DNA from: SIG220 sp045615545
Lineage (GTDB): Bacteria; Bacillota_I; Bacilli_A; RFN20; CAG-826
NCBI GenBank assembly: GCA_045615545.1
Contig: JAZLFA010000030.1
Span: 1-40,994, forward strand
DNA: 40,994 bases
Direction: 5' to 3'
The notes beneath the pieces were generated by a model, which had not been told where the DNA came from, ran no database searches, and saw nothing but the letters and a program-made list of their open reading frames with translations. Position numbers and translations under genes: made by a program. Of the stretch, positions 15,970-24,045 are shown piece by piece (position 1 is the first letter of the stretch; the number at the start of each line of letters is the position of its first letter).

Positions 15970-16589
15970 TGTTAGATTACGAAGAACATATATATTCCAA
16001 AAAGATTAAATTAATTGTGGGTACAGATGAAGCCGGAAGAGGCTGTTTATGTGGTCCGGTTGTTGCTGGGGCTGTTATTTTACCTAAAGGCTTTAATCAT
16101 CCTTTAATTAATGATTCAAAAAAACTTAGTGAAAAACAAAGAGAAGAAGCATTTCAAATTATTAAAGAAAACGCAATTGCGATTGGAGTAGGAGTGTGTT
16201 CTGCTCAAGAGATTGATGAAATGAATATATTAAACGCCTCAAGAGAAGCAATGATGCGGGCAATTAAACAAATAAATATTGATTATGATTATATTTTAAC
16301 TGACGCGATGAAATTATTTGATATCGATAAACCATACGAAGCATTAATACATGGAGATGCACGCGCAATTTCAATAGCAGCGGCGTCAATAATTGCCAAA
16401 GTTACAAGAGATCATATTTGTTATGAGCTTGATAAAAAGTATCCAAACTACTTAATCGCTAAGCACAAAGGTTACGTAACTGAGCTTCATATGGAAATAT
16501 TAAAAAAATATGGCCCAATCAAAGAAATTTACCGATTTTCATATAAGCCTGTAAAAAATATTTTGACAGAAAATGTAAAATTGTTTTAA
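15969..16589 (+). CDS. rnhB: Ribonuclease HII
   Basis: A 206-residue type 2 RNase H that removes ribonucleotides from RNA-DNA hybrids. The active-site acidic residues appear in VGTDEAGRGCLCGPVVAGAV (~18-37), in LTDAMKLFD and in a conserved RDH segment (KVTRDHICYELDKKYPNY). The ATG at 15969 overlaps the rbgA stop; an earlier GTG is in frame but unnecessary. The length is typical. Confidence 0.95.
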   Translation: MLDYEEHIYSKKIKLIVGTDEAGRGCLCGPVVAGAVILPKGFNHPLINDSKKLSEKQREEAFQIIKENAIAIGVGVCSAQEIDEMNILNASREAMMRAIKQINIDYDYILTDAMKLFDIDKPYEALIHGDARAISIAAASIIAKVTRDHICYELDKKYPNYLIAKHKGYVTELHMEILKKYGPIKEIYRFSYKPVKNILTENVKLF

Positions 16590-16604
16590 AAAATTTCAAA
16601 AAAT

Positions 16605-16632
16605 ACACTCCTTATAAATAGGAGGTGTTTTT
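16605..16632 (+). promoter_or_regulatory. Hairpin that sequesters the dprA ribosome binding site
   Basis: ACACTCCT (16605-16612) pairs with AGGAGGTGT (16620-16628; one bulged G) around a 7-nt loop, followed by a short T-run. The 3' arm is the AGGAGG Shine-Dalgarno of dprA. The hairpin can act as a weak terminator for rnhB, as a translational block for dprA, or both. Confidence 0.6.
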
Positions 16633-17412
16633 ATGTTAAGTCATAGAGATTTTCTAATTTATTTATCCCTTTTATTTAATGGGGATCGCGGAAAGATTGT
16701 ATCTTGTCTTGTTAATAAAGAGGATATTGATACAACACATGCGCTTGAAGAAATTGCAAAAGTGAAAAGTAAAATAGTCACCATTTTTGATGACGATTTT
16801 CCTGTTGCATTAAAAAGCGCTCCATATGGGCCACTGGTCCTTTACTATTACGGAGATATTTCTTTACTTAGGAACTATTCAAACTGCATATCAGTTATTG
16901 GTTCTAGAAAGGTTGAGAAAAAAGAAATTGGCTGGTGCGAAAAAGTAGTAAAGGAGTTAGGCAAGAATGTAACTATAGTATCAGGGTTAGCTTATGGTAT
17001 TGATGTTACCGCGCAAAGGACTGCTTATAATAATGGGGCTAAAACAGTTGCGGTATTAGGGTGTGGCATTGATTATTGTTACCCTAAAGAGCATTTAGAT
17101 TTATATCAAAAGCTAAAAGAAGATGGTTTAGTTATTAGTGAATACCCTAATAATCTTGAACCTCAACCTCAATGGTTTATCATCCGTAATAGAATCATCG
17201 CTTATGCTTCGCGCGCGTTAGTTGTGATTTCTGCCAGAAAAAATAGTGGTTCTGTCACCACGATTTCCTTTGCAACTGAAGCGGATAGAGAAATATTTTG
17301 CTGCCCAACTGGAATCGATGAAGATAGTGTTTGTAATGAGTTAATTAGAGACGGTGCACACATTGTAACTTGTGGTGAAGATATTCTTTATTACTTAGGT
17401 TTAGATTCTTAA
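16633..17412 (+). CDS. dprA: DNA-processing protein DprA (Smf)
   Basis: A 259-residue DprA, which loads RecA on incoming single-stranded DNA during transformation. The Rossmann-like core shows SVIGSRKV, VSGLAYGIDVTAQ (~118-130), VLGCGIDYCYPKEH, ISEYP and RNRIIAYASRALVVISARKNSGS. There is no C-terminal winged-helix domain, a common short form. AGGAGG lies 7 nt before the ATG but inside a hairpin (16605-16628), which may hold expression low. Other competence genes are not in the window. The usual neighbourhood (rnhB-dprA-topA) is kept. Confidence 0.94.
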   Translation: MLSHRDFLIYLSLLFNGDRGKIVSCLVNKEDIDTTHALEEIAKVKSKIVTIFDDDFPVALKSAPYGPLVLYYYGDISLLRNYSNCISVIGSRKVEKKEIGWCEKVVKELGKNVTIVSGLAYGIDVTAQRTAYNNGAKTVAVLGCGIDYCYPKEHLDLYQKLKEDGLVISEYPNNLEPQPQWFIIRNRIIAYASRALVVISARKNSGSVTTISFATEADREIFCCPTGIDEDSVCNELIRDGAHIVTCGEDILYYLGLDS

Positions 17413-17456
17413 AATTTTCTTAAATAAAAACTTATTTATTTAATTAAATGCAAGTG

Positions 17457-17504
17457 TTGACTTATGTTTTCTAAACCTCTATATTTTTTGACTGAGGCTT
17501 GTTG
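17457..17504 (+). promoter_or_regulatory. topA promoter and ribosome binding site
   Basis: TTGACT (17457-17462), 17 nt spacer and TATATT (17480-17485). GAGG (17494-17497) lies 7 nt before the ATG at 17505. Unlike many genes here, topA has a short leader with a Shine-Dalgarno. Confidence 0.65.
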
Positions 17505-19595
17505 ATGAAATTAATTATTGTTGAATCTCCTGCAAAGTGTAACACCATTCAAAGATACCTTGGCGATGAATATGTTGTTAAGGCTTCATTGGGCCATATT
17601 CGTGATTTAGCCACATCGGGAAAAGGTGGACTTGGCGTCGATATTCCAAATGGGTTCGCGCCTGCGTATAAAATAAATAAAGATAAAATAAAAGTTGTTG
17701 AAGAACTTAAAGAATTAGCAAAGAAATACGATGAAGTAATTCTTGCAACCGACCCTGATAGAGAAGGGGAAGCAATCGCTTGGCATTTAGCGAATGTTTT
17801 AGGTTTGGATGTTAATACTAATAAAAGACTCGAATTTCATGAAATTACACGAGATTCGATTACAAGTGCTCTAGCAAATCCTCGCACCATTGATTTAAAC
17901 CTTGTTGCTTCGCAAGAAACAAGACGTATCGTCGATCGTATAATTGGTTTTAAATTATCCACTCTTATTTATAACAAAATTAAGTCTAAAAGTGCTGGTA
18001 GAGTGCAATCTGCCACTCTTAAATTAATTGATGACCATGATAAAGAAATTAAAGCGTTTGTCCCAGAAGAATATTGGAACATCTTAGTTAATGTAAACTA
18101 TGGTACAAAATTACTTGATTTATCATACGCTGGTAAAGATGGAGTTAAAGAAGTTAAAAACGAAAAACAAGCAAATGAAATTATAAATAATTTGCCTGAA
18201 TTACTAAAAGTAATTGATGTTAAGAAAACTATCAAGGTTATTGAAAGTAAAGAACCATTTACTACTTCAACAATGCAACAAGAAGCTTATTCTAAATTGA
18301 AGTTTAAAACATCTAAAACTCAATCAGTTGCTCAATCATTATACGAAGGCTTAGATATCAATGGTGAACATGTTGGTTTAATTACTTATATGCGTACCGA
18401 TTTATCAAGATTATCACCAACATATATTGAAAAAGCGACTAATTTCATCATTGAAACATATGGAAAAGAATATTTAGGGGCAAGCAAAAAGGTCAAAAAG
18501 ACTAATATGACTCAAGGTGCACATGAAGCTATTCGTCCAACAAGTAACCATCGTACGCCTGAAAGCGTTAGACCTTATTTAACTAATGATCAATATAATC
18601 TTTATAAATTAATTTATAATAGAGCATTATCATCTTTGATGGCGAATAAAAAAGAAGAAGTGTTAACTGTTACATTTGATGGAAATGGTTATAAATTTGA
18701 AATTGAATTCACTCGCACCATCTTCCCTGGTTATGAATTACTAAGTAAAGAGAACGCGAATAGAAATATTTCTTTCCCTGATATTAATATTGGTGATGAC
18801 CTTGTCATCAATGAAAAGAAATGTGAACAAAAATTCACCCAACCACCGTCCCCATATTCTGAAGCCAAAGTTGTTAAGTTAATGGAAGAAGTTGGCATTG
18901 GTAGACCAAGTACATATGCATCGACGATTTCAACGATACATAAACGTGGTTATGTTACTAATGAAGGTGGCATATTAAGTGTAACAGAGCAAGGAAGCAA
19001 AACTGTTCATGTTCTCGGCAAATATTTCCCTGACATTATCGACGTTAAATATACTGCTGAAATGGAAAGTAGACTCGATGAAATTGAAACAGGAAAAAGC
19101 GAGAGACTTGATGTTCTTAACGAATTCTATGAACCATTCAATAAGGAAGTAGAAGAAGCTAAAGTCAAAATGTATAAAGACGAAGAAGAATTTCTTGATG
19201 AGAAATGTCCTATTTGTGGATCACCACTCGTGGTGAAAAAGAGCAAAAATGGTACATTTATTGGCTGTAGTAATTATCCAAAATGTGATTATGTTAAAAA
19301 AGAACCAAAGAAAGCCCCTGTTTATACAGGTGAAACATGTCCTGAATGCGGAAAGCCACTCGTTGAAAGAACTGATAAAAAAGGTAACAAATTTATTGCT
19401 TGTTCTGGTTATCCAAAATGTAAGTACATACTTCAAACACCTGTTGAAGTTAAAGAAGACCAATATGTTAAGGTTTGCCCAAAATGTGGTGGACACTTAA
19501 TTAAAAAGAAAGGTAAATATGGTACATTCCTAGGATGTACGAATTATCCAACCTGTAATTACATGGAGAAAATTAAAAGAGGGAAACGGAAATAA
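17505..19595 (+). CDS. topA: DNA topoisomerase I
   Basis: A 696-residue type IA topoisomerase that relaxes negative supercoils. The TOPRIM domain begins KLIIVESPAK with DPDREGEA (~83-90); the catalytic Tyr is in LITYMRTDLS (~296). Three C-terminal four-cysteine zinc ribbons follow: CPICGSPLVV/GCSNYPKC, CPECGKPLVE/ACSGYPKC and CPKCGGHLIK/GCTNYPTC. They bind single-stranded DNA and RNA polymerase in relatives. The ATG at 17505 is selected over two preceding in-frame TTG codons by the GAGG spacing. The stop codon lies in the loop of its terminator. Confidence 0.97.
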   Translation: MKLIIVESPAKCNTIQRYLGDEYVVKASLGHIRDLATSGKGGLGVDIPNGFAPAYKINKDKIKVVEELKELAKKYDEVILATDPDREGEAIAWHLANVLGLDVNTNKRLEFHEITRDSITSALANPRTIDLNLVASQETRRIVDRIIGFKLSTLIYNKIKSKSAGRVQSATLKLIDDHDKEIKAFVPEEYWNILVNVNYGTKLLDLSYAGKDGVKEVKNEKQANEIINNLPELLKVIDVKKTIKVIESKEPFTTSTMQQEAYSKLKFKTSKTQSVAQSLYEGLDINGEHVGLITYMRTDLSRLSPTYIEKATNFIIETYGKEYLGASKKVKKTNMTQGAHEAIRPTSNHRTPESVRPYLTNDQYNLYKLIYNRALSSLMANKKEEVLTVTFDGNGYKFEIEFTRTIFPGYELLSKENANRNISFPDINIGDDLVINEKKCEQKFTQPPSPYSEAKVVKLMEEVGIGRPSTYASTISTIHKRGYVTNEGGILSVTEQGSKTVHVLGKYFPDIIDVKYTAEMESRLDEIETGKSERLDVLNEFYEPFNKEVEEAKVKMYKDEEEFLDEKCPICGSPLVVKKSKNGTFIGCSNYPKCDYVKKEPKKAPVYTGETCPECGKPLVERTDKKGNKFIACSGYPKCKYILQTPVEVKEDQYVKVCPKCGGHLIKKKGKYGTFLGCTNYPTCNYMEKIKRGKRK

Positions 19596-19607
19596 TTCCG
19601 TTTTTTT
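19584..19607 (+). terminator. topA terminator with the stop codon in its loop
   Basis: AAACGGAA (19584-19591) pairs perfectly with TTCCGTTT (19596-19603) around the loop ATAA, where TAA is the topA stop. T-run to 19607. It has the same design as the terminator at 2061-2090. Confidence 0.88.
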
Positions 19608-19620
19608 CTTACCGTGCGCA

Positions 19621-19635
19621 TGATAAAATATTTTC
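19621..19635 (+). promoter_or_regulatory. xerC promoter; leaderless start
   Basis: Extended -10 TGATAAAAT (19621-19629), followed by exactly 6 nt and then the ATG at 19636. The -35 region overlaps the topA terminator T-run. No Shine-Dalgarno. Confidence 0.6.
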
Positions 19636-20535
19636 ATGATTGATTACCATGAATTTTTAACTTATCTACAATATGAAAGAAATTATTCCGCTCAAACTGT
19701 TAAAAGTTATCAATTTGATATTGAAAAGTTTCTTAAGTTTTTGGTTATTGAAGGCGAGACTATTGAAAATGTTGACGCCTTATTAATCCGTAATTTTTTA
19801 ACTGAAGAACTTAATGACGGTATTAGTAAAAGATCGTGTAAAAGAAGGCTTTGTTCGTTAAGACATTTTTATAAATATTTAGTATCAAGAGGACAATTAG
19901 TGAATAACCCGTTCCTATTTATTCAAAGTCCGAAACTTGAAATAAAATATCCCCACGCATTATATAAAGATCAAATTATTGCTTTATTAAAAGCAAATAA
20001 GGATAGAGTAGATGAAATGGCAAAGCGTGATCAAGCAATATTAGAAATGCTTTATTATTGTGGTTTAAGAGCGAGCGAGTTAGTTAACGTTACTTTATCT
20101 GACATTAATATGAAACAACGCATTGTTAGAATAATCGGAAAAGGAAATAAAGAAAGAATTGTACCTTTTACTTTTGATTGCCAAAAGACTTTAGAGGATT
20201 ATTTATTAAATCTAAGACCTATTCTCGCTAAAAAAGCTGATGTTGCTAATAGTTATTTCTTTTTAAATAGTGCAGGCGAAAAGTTAACAACAAGAGGTCT
20301 AGAATATATTCTAGACGCTATCGAAGAAAAGACAGGAAATTATGTTGGATTGCACCCCCACTTATTACGTCATACATTTGCTACACATTTATTAAATAAT
20401 GGTGCTGATTTACGTGTTATTCAGGAACTTTTGGGCCACGAATCAATAAATGCAACTCAAGTTTATACGCATGTTTCAGAAGAAGCTAAGAAGGAAGCGT
20501 ATTACAGCGCCTTCCCAAGAGCAAAGAAAAAATAA
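19636..20535 (+). CDS. xerC: Tyrosine recombinase XerC
   Basis: A 299-residue phage-integrase-family recombinase of XerC/XerD size. The N-terminal SAM-like DNA-binding domain (~1-90) is followed by the catalytic residues: Arg in YYCGLRASEL, Lys in GKGNKERIVPF, HxxR in HLLRHTFATHLL, His in LLGHESINATQ and the nucleophile Tyr in VYTHVSEEAK. It resolves chromosome dimers at dif, normally with XerD. The location directly after topA matches the conserved topA-xerC neighbourhood and supports XerC over XerD. The trmFO gene common between them is absent. Confidence 0.9.
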   Translation: MIDYHEFLTYLQYERNYSAQTVKSYQFDIEKFLKFLVIEGETIENVDALLIRNFLTEELNDGISKRSCKRRLCSLRHFYKYLVSRGQLVNNPFLFIQSPKLEIKYPHALYKDQIIALLKANKDRVDEMAKRDQAILEMLYYCGLRASELVNVTLSDINMKQRIVRIIGKGNKERIVPFTFDCQKTLEDYLLNLRPILAKKADVANSYFFLNSAGEKLTTRGLEYILDAIEEKTGNYVGLHPHLLRHTFATHLLNNGADLRVIQELLGHESINATQVYTHVSEEAKKEAYYSAFPRAKKK

Positions 20536-20547
20536 TTAAAAATTATC

Positions 20548-20576
20548 TTGTTAATATTATCCCTTTTTGGTAAGAT
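20548..20576 (+). promoter_or_regulatory. rpsB promoter
   Basis: TTGTTA (20548-20553), 17 nt spacer and TAAGAT (20571-20576). Predicted start is near 20583. Confidence 0.6.
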
Positions 20577-20582
20577 ATACCC

Positions 20583-20694
20583 GCTCTACGTTGTAGAGAC
20601 TACACACACTGCGGATTCAATTTCCATTGTGCAGAAAATATTTCTGAGGCGATTGTTAGAAACAGTGGAGGAACTAACATAAGGAGGCTCAAAA
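20583..20694 (+). promoter_or_regulatory. Structured rpsB leader (possible S2 autoregulation)
   Basis: A ~110 nt leader with a perfect CTCTAC-GTT-GTAGAG hairpin (~20583-20597), a CTGC/GCAG pairing (~20609-20634) and a GTTAG/CTAAC hairpin (~20655-20678), ending with AAGGAGG 7 nt before the ATG. Long leaders before rpsB commonly mediate S2 feedback, but I did not recognise a specific named family. Confidence 0.45.
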
Positions 20695-21768
20695 ATGAGC
20701 GAAGAAGAAAAGAAAGTTGCAGTAGCAGAAGCTCCTGCAGAAGTGGCTGCTCCAGAGACTATGGAAGCAGTTATGCATGACCCAAATGCACCAATCATTA
20801 CAATGAAAAAGCTTTTAGAAGCTGGTTCACATTTTGGTCACCAAACACGTCGTTGGAACCCAAAGATGAAGAAATACATCTATGGTGCTCGTAATGGTGT
20901 TTACATTATTGATTTAGCCAAAACAGTTGATTCTATCAATGTTGCATATGGCAAAATGAAAGAAATTGTCGAAGCTGGTGGTAAAGTATTATTTGTCGGC
21001 ACTAAAGGACAATGCAAAGAAGCAGTTGAACAAGAAGCTTTAAGAAGTGGTAGTTTCTATATCAACAATCGTTGGTTAGGTGGTACCTTAACTAACTTCA
21101 AGACTATTCAAGGTCGTATTAGACTCTTAAAAGAACTTGAAAGACGTGAAGAAGAAGGAGAACTTGATCTTCTCCCAAAAACTGAAGCTGCAAACTTAAG
21201 AAAATTAAAAGAAAAATTAAACAGCAACTTAGCTGGTATTAAAGAAATGAGAAAGGTTCCAAATGCCTTATTCGTTATTGATCCAACTATTGAACATAAC
21301 GCTGTTAGCGAAGCTATTAAATTAAATATTCCAGTATTTGCTATTTGTGACACAAACAGCAATCCTGAACTTGTCACTTATCCAATTCCAGCAAATGATG
21401 ATGCTATCCGTAGTGTTAGCTTAATTATGGCTGTTGTTGCTGATGCTATTGTTGAAGCAAAAGGTGGACTTCCAGTTGTTGCCTATACTAAAGAAGAAGG
21501 CGAAGATGTCACTATGAAAGAAGTCATCAAACAAACAGATAAAGAAAATGCTGAAAAATTAGCTCGTATTCGTGCTGAAAGAGCAGCTAGACAAGCTCAA
21601 ATTCAACATGAACAAGAATTAAGAACTGTAAGCCATGACAAAGCTAATGCTGTCATTGCTGAAGAAAAAGAAATCAAAGCTGAAAAGAAATCAGCAAAAC
21701 CAAAAGCTCCAAAAGCTGAAAAACCAGCAAAAGCAACTGAAGAAGTGAAAGCCGAAGGTAACGAATAA
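20695..21768 (+). CDS. rpsB: 30S ribosomal protein S2, with extensions
   Basis: A 357-residue S2, about 100 longer than usual. The core runs from MKKLLEAGSHFGHQTRRWNP (~37-56) to roughly residue 265, with YIYGARNGVYIIDL, RWLGGTLTNFKTI and VFAICDTNSNP. There is an Ala/Glu-rich N-terminal extension of ~35 residues and a ~90-residue C-terminal extension: a charged helix followed by a Lys/Ala/Pro tail (KAEKKSAKPKAPKAEKPAKA). S2 bridges the 30S head and body and recruits S1. It is coupled to tsf by a TAATG overlap. Confidence 0.96.
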   Translation: MSEEEKKVAVAEAPAEVAAPETMEAVMHDPNAPIITMKKLLEAGSHFGHQTRRWNPKMKKYIYGARNGVYIIDLAKTVDSINVAYGKMKEIVEAGGKVLFVGTKGQCKEAVEQEALRSGSFYINNRWLGGTLTNFKTIQGRIRLLKELERREEEGELDLLPKTEAANLRKLKEKLNSNLAGIKEMRKVPNALFVIDPTIEHNAVSEAIKLNIPVFAICDTNSNPELVTYPIPANDDAIRSVSLIMAVVADAIVEAKGGLPVVAYTKEEGEDVTMKEVIKQTDKENAEKLARIRAERAARQAQIQHEQELRTVSHDKANAVIAEEKEIKAEKKSAKPKAPKAEKPAKATEEVKAEGNE

Positions 21769-22649
21769 TGGCTGAGAGTTTAATTGATTTAATCAAAGTT
21801 TTACGTGAACGCACCGGCGCTGGCTTAATGGATTGTAAAGGTGCTCTTCTTGCTTGTGATAGCGACTTAGATAAAGCTACCGACTGGTTAAGAGAAAAAG
21901 GCCTTGCAAAAGCCGCTAAGAAAGCTGATCGTATTGCTGCTGAAGGTTTAGCAATCACTAAAGTTTGCGAAAAGTGCGGTTCTGTTGTTATCTTAGAAGT
22001 TAACTGCGAAACTGATTTCGTTGCTAAAGGTGATCAATTCCATAATTTCGTTGATGAAATTGCTGGTACAATTCTTAAAAATCACTGCAAAACCCTTGAA
22101 GAAGCTAAGGAATTAACAAAAGATTTATTAGCTGATGCTACTGTTAAGATGGGTGAAAAATTCGATTTAAGACGTTTCGTTATTATCGATAAAGCAGAAG
22201 GTGAAAATATTGGCACTTACATCCATATGGGTGGCAAGATTGCTTGTGCAGTTAAAGTTAAAGGTGGCGATGCTGAACTTGTTAAGAGCTTAGCAATGCA
22301 CATCGCAGCAAACAATCCATCATATATTGAAATGAAGGATGTTCCTGCTAGTGAAATTGAACACGAAAGAGAAGTTCAACTTGAAACCGCTAAAAGCGAT
22401 CCAAAATTAATGAGCAAACCTCAAGAATTCTTAACAAAGATTATTGATGGTAAAGTTAATAAACACTTTGCTGAAATGATTCTTATGAATCAAGCATTCT
22501 TAATGGATGATTCAAAAACCATTTCTCAAGTATTAGCTGAAAATAAAGCTACTATTGTTTCATTCGTACGTTACATGGTTGGTGAAGGAATTGAAAAAAG
22601 ACACGATGACTTCGCTGCCGAAGTAATGAAGGAAGCAGGCAATAATTAA
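21768..22649 (+). CDS. tsf: Elongation factor Ts
   Basis: A 293-residue EF-Ts, the GDP-exchange factor for EF-Tu. It has the N-terminal UBA-like domain LIKVLRERTGAGLMDCKGAL (~6-25), the conserved VNCETDFVAKGDQF (~78-91), and the core domains with IHMGGKIACAVKV and HIAANNPSY. It starts at a TAATG overlap with rpsB and is followed by a terminator, so rpsB-tsf is a two-gene operon as in most bacteria. Confidence 0.97.
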   Translation: MAESLIDLIKVLRERTGAGLMDCKGALLACDSDLDKATDWLREKGLAKAAKKADRIAAEGLAITKVCEKCGSVVILEVNCETDFVAKGDQFHNFVDEIAGTILKNHCKTLEEAKELTKDLLADATVKMGEKFDLRRFVIIDKAEGENIGTYIHMGGKIACAVKVKGGDAELVKSLAMHIAANNPSYIEMKDVPASEIEHEREVQLETAKSDPKLMSKPQEFLTKIIDGKVNKHFAEMILMNQAFLMDDSKTISQVLAENKATIVSFVRYMVGEGIEKRHDDFAAEVMKEAGNN

Positions 22650-22655
22650 TATTTA

Positions 22656-22682
22656 AAGGAACACCTTTCGGTGTTTCTTTTT
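22656..22682 (+). terminator. rpsB-tsf terminator
   Basis: AAGGAACACC (22656-22665), loop TTTC, GGTGTTTCTT (22670-22679), ten pairs with one wobble, followed by T residues to 22682. Confidence 0.85.
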
Positions 22683-22699
22683 GTAAAAAGGAGTTTCTT

Positions 22700-23416
22700 A
22701 TGTACAAACGCATTTTGTTAAAGCTATCAGGTGAAGCGCTTGCAGATAAAAATGACAAATCTATCTTTGATAGTGATGGAGTTAAAAATATCGCTAATGT
22801 GATTAAATCATTAGTTGATAATGGTACCCAAGTTGGTGTCGTTATCGGCGCTGGAAATATATGGCGCGGTAAGTTAGCTGATTCACTTTCGTTGGAAAGA
22901 GTTCCTGCCGACTATATGGGCATGATGGGGACAGTGATTAACGCTGTTGCAATGTCGGGAGCGTTAAAGGTATTAGGTGTTAAAAGCATAGTCTTTAGCG
23001 CGATTAATGAAATTAAAGATGTCTGTGAATTTTATGATAAAGAAAAAGCAAAAAAAGCCTTTAATGAAGGTAATGTAGTATTTTTCGCAGGCGGTACAGG
23101 AAAACCATTTTTTACAACCGATACAGCGGCAACTTTAAGAGCGCTTGAAGTTGACTGTGATGCCATTTTAATGGCAAAATATGGAGTAGATGGTGTTTAC
23201 GATAAAGATCCTAAAGTAAATAAGGACGCTAAATTCTTTAAAAACATCACCTATCAACAAGTGTTAGATTTAAAGCTTGGAGTTATGGATCTTTCAGCGA
23301 TTGAACTTGTGAAAGATACTGACTTAGCAATTAGAGTGTTTTCAATGGAAGATGCCGATAACATTATTAAAGTGGTAAATGGCAGCGACATTGGTACAAC
23401 CGTGAAAAGAGGATAA
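22700..23416 (+). CDS. pyrH: UMP kinase
   Basis: A 238-residue bacterial UMP kinase (amino acid kinase fold) that phosphorylates UMP to UDP. Motifs are RILLKLSGEAL (~4-14), VIGAGNIWRG (~50-59), the YMGMMGTVINA segment, FFAGGTGKPFFTTDTAATLRA and LMAKYGVDGVYDKDP. AAAGGAG lies upstream of the ATG. The pair with frr (3 nt gap) is nearly universal and supports the assignment. Confidence 0.97.
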   Translation: MYKRILLKLSGEALADKNDKSIFDSDGVKNIANVIKSLVDNGTQVGVVIGAGNIWRGKLADSLSLERVPADYMGMMGTVINAVAMSGALKVLGVKSIVFSAINEIKDVCEFYDKEKAKKAFNEGNVVFFAGGTGKPFFTTDTAATLRALEVDCDAILMAKYGVDGVYDKDPKVNKDAKFFKNITYQQVLDLKLGVMDLSAIELVKDTDLAIRVFSMEDADNIIKVVNGSDIGTTVKRG

Positions 23417-23419
23417 TAT

Positions 23420-23965
23420 ATGGATGAAATCGTATTAGACGCACAAAAGAAGATGAATTCTTCTATAGAAGCATTAAAATCCAGTTTAACAACATTAAGA
23501 ACTGGTAGAGCTTCTCCAGCGATGCTTAATGGAATTGAAGTTGATTATTATGGATGTCCAACTCCATTAAATCAAATATCGACAATTTCTGTTCCAGAAC
23601 CTAGACAATTATTGATTAAGCCTTTTGATAAAAATGACGCTAAAAGCATTATTGAAGCAATTAATAAAAGTGATTTAGGAATTAACCCTATCAACGAAGG
23701 AACTCAAATTCGTTTGAATATACCGCCTCTAACAGAAGATAGAAGAAGAGATATCTCAAAACAAGCTCATAAATATGGCGAAGAAAGTAAGGTCGCTATT
23801 AGAAATATTCGTAGAGATTATATGGATTTAGTTAAGATCGACGAAGATATGAGTGAAGATTATCAAAAGAAAGTTGAAGAAGATATTCAAAAAGTTACTG
23901 ATGAAGCGGTAAAACAAATTGATACAATTATCGCCGAAAAGGAAAAAGAATTGATGTCAATATAA
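23420..23965 (+). CDS. frr: Ribosome recycling factor
   Basis: A 181-residue RRF that splits post-termination ribosomes together with EF-G. Signatures are LRTGRASPAMLNGIEVDYYG (~26-45), QISTISVPEPRQLLIKPFD (~52-70), LNIPPLTEDRRRDISKQAHK and RNIRRDYMDLVK. It lies 3 nt after pyrH with GAGG upstream. Its stop codon overlaps the 5' arm of its terminator. Confidence 0.97.
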   Translation: MDEIVLDAQKKMNSSIEALKSSLTTLRTGRASPAMLNGIEVDYYGCPTPLNQISTISVPEPRQLLIKPFDKNDAKSIIEAINKSDLGINPINEGTQIRLNIPPLTEDRRRDISKQAHKYGEESKVAIRNIRRDYMDLVKIDEDMSEDYQKKVEEDIQKVTDEAVKQIDTIIAEKEKELMSI

Positions 23966-23988
23966 GGAGTAGCAAAATACTCCTTTTT
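23964..23988 (+). terminator. frr terminator
   Basis: AAGGAGTA (23964-23971) pairs with TACTCCTT (23978-23985) around a 6-nt loop, with T residues to 23988. The 5' arm includes the last two bases of the stop codon. Confidence 0.85.
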
Positions 23989-24010
23989 CTTTAGAAGTTT
24001 GCTTATTTTA

Positions 24011-24045
24011 ATGACTACGCGAGCATAAGCGTGTATACTTTAAAT
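24011..24045 (+). promoter_or_regulatory. uppS promoter; leaderless start
   Basis: ATGACT (24011-24016, 4/6), 17 nt spacer and TATACT (24034-24039), followed by exactly 6 nt and the ATG at 24046. No Shine-Dalgarno. Confidence 0.65.

Noticed and set aside
18240..19500. Antisense and alternate-frame ORFs within topA and other genes
   Set aside because: They have no ribosome binding sites or family motifs and mirror the codon pattern of the real genes.
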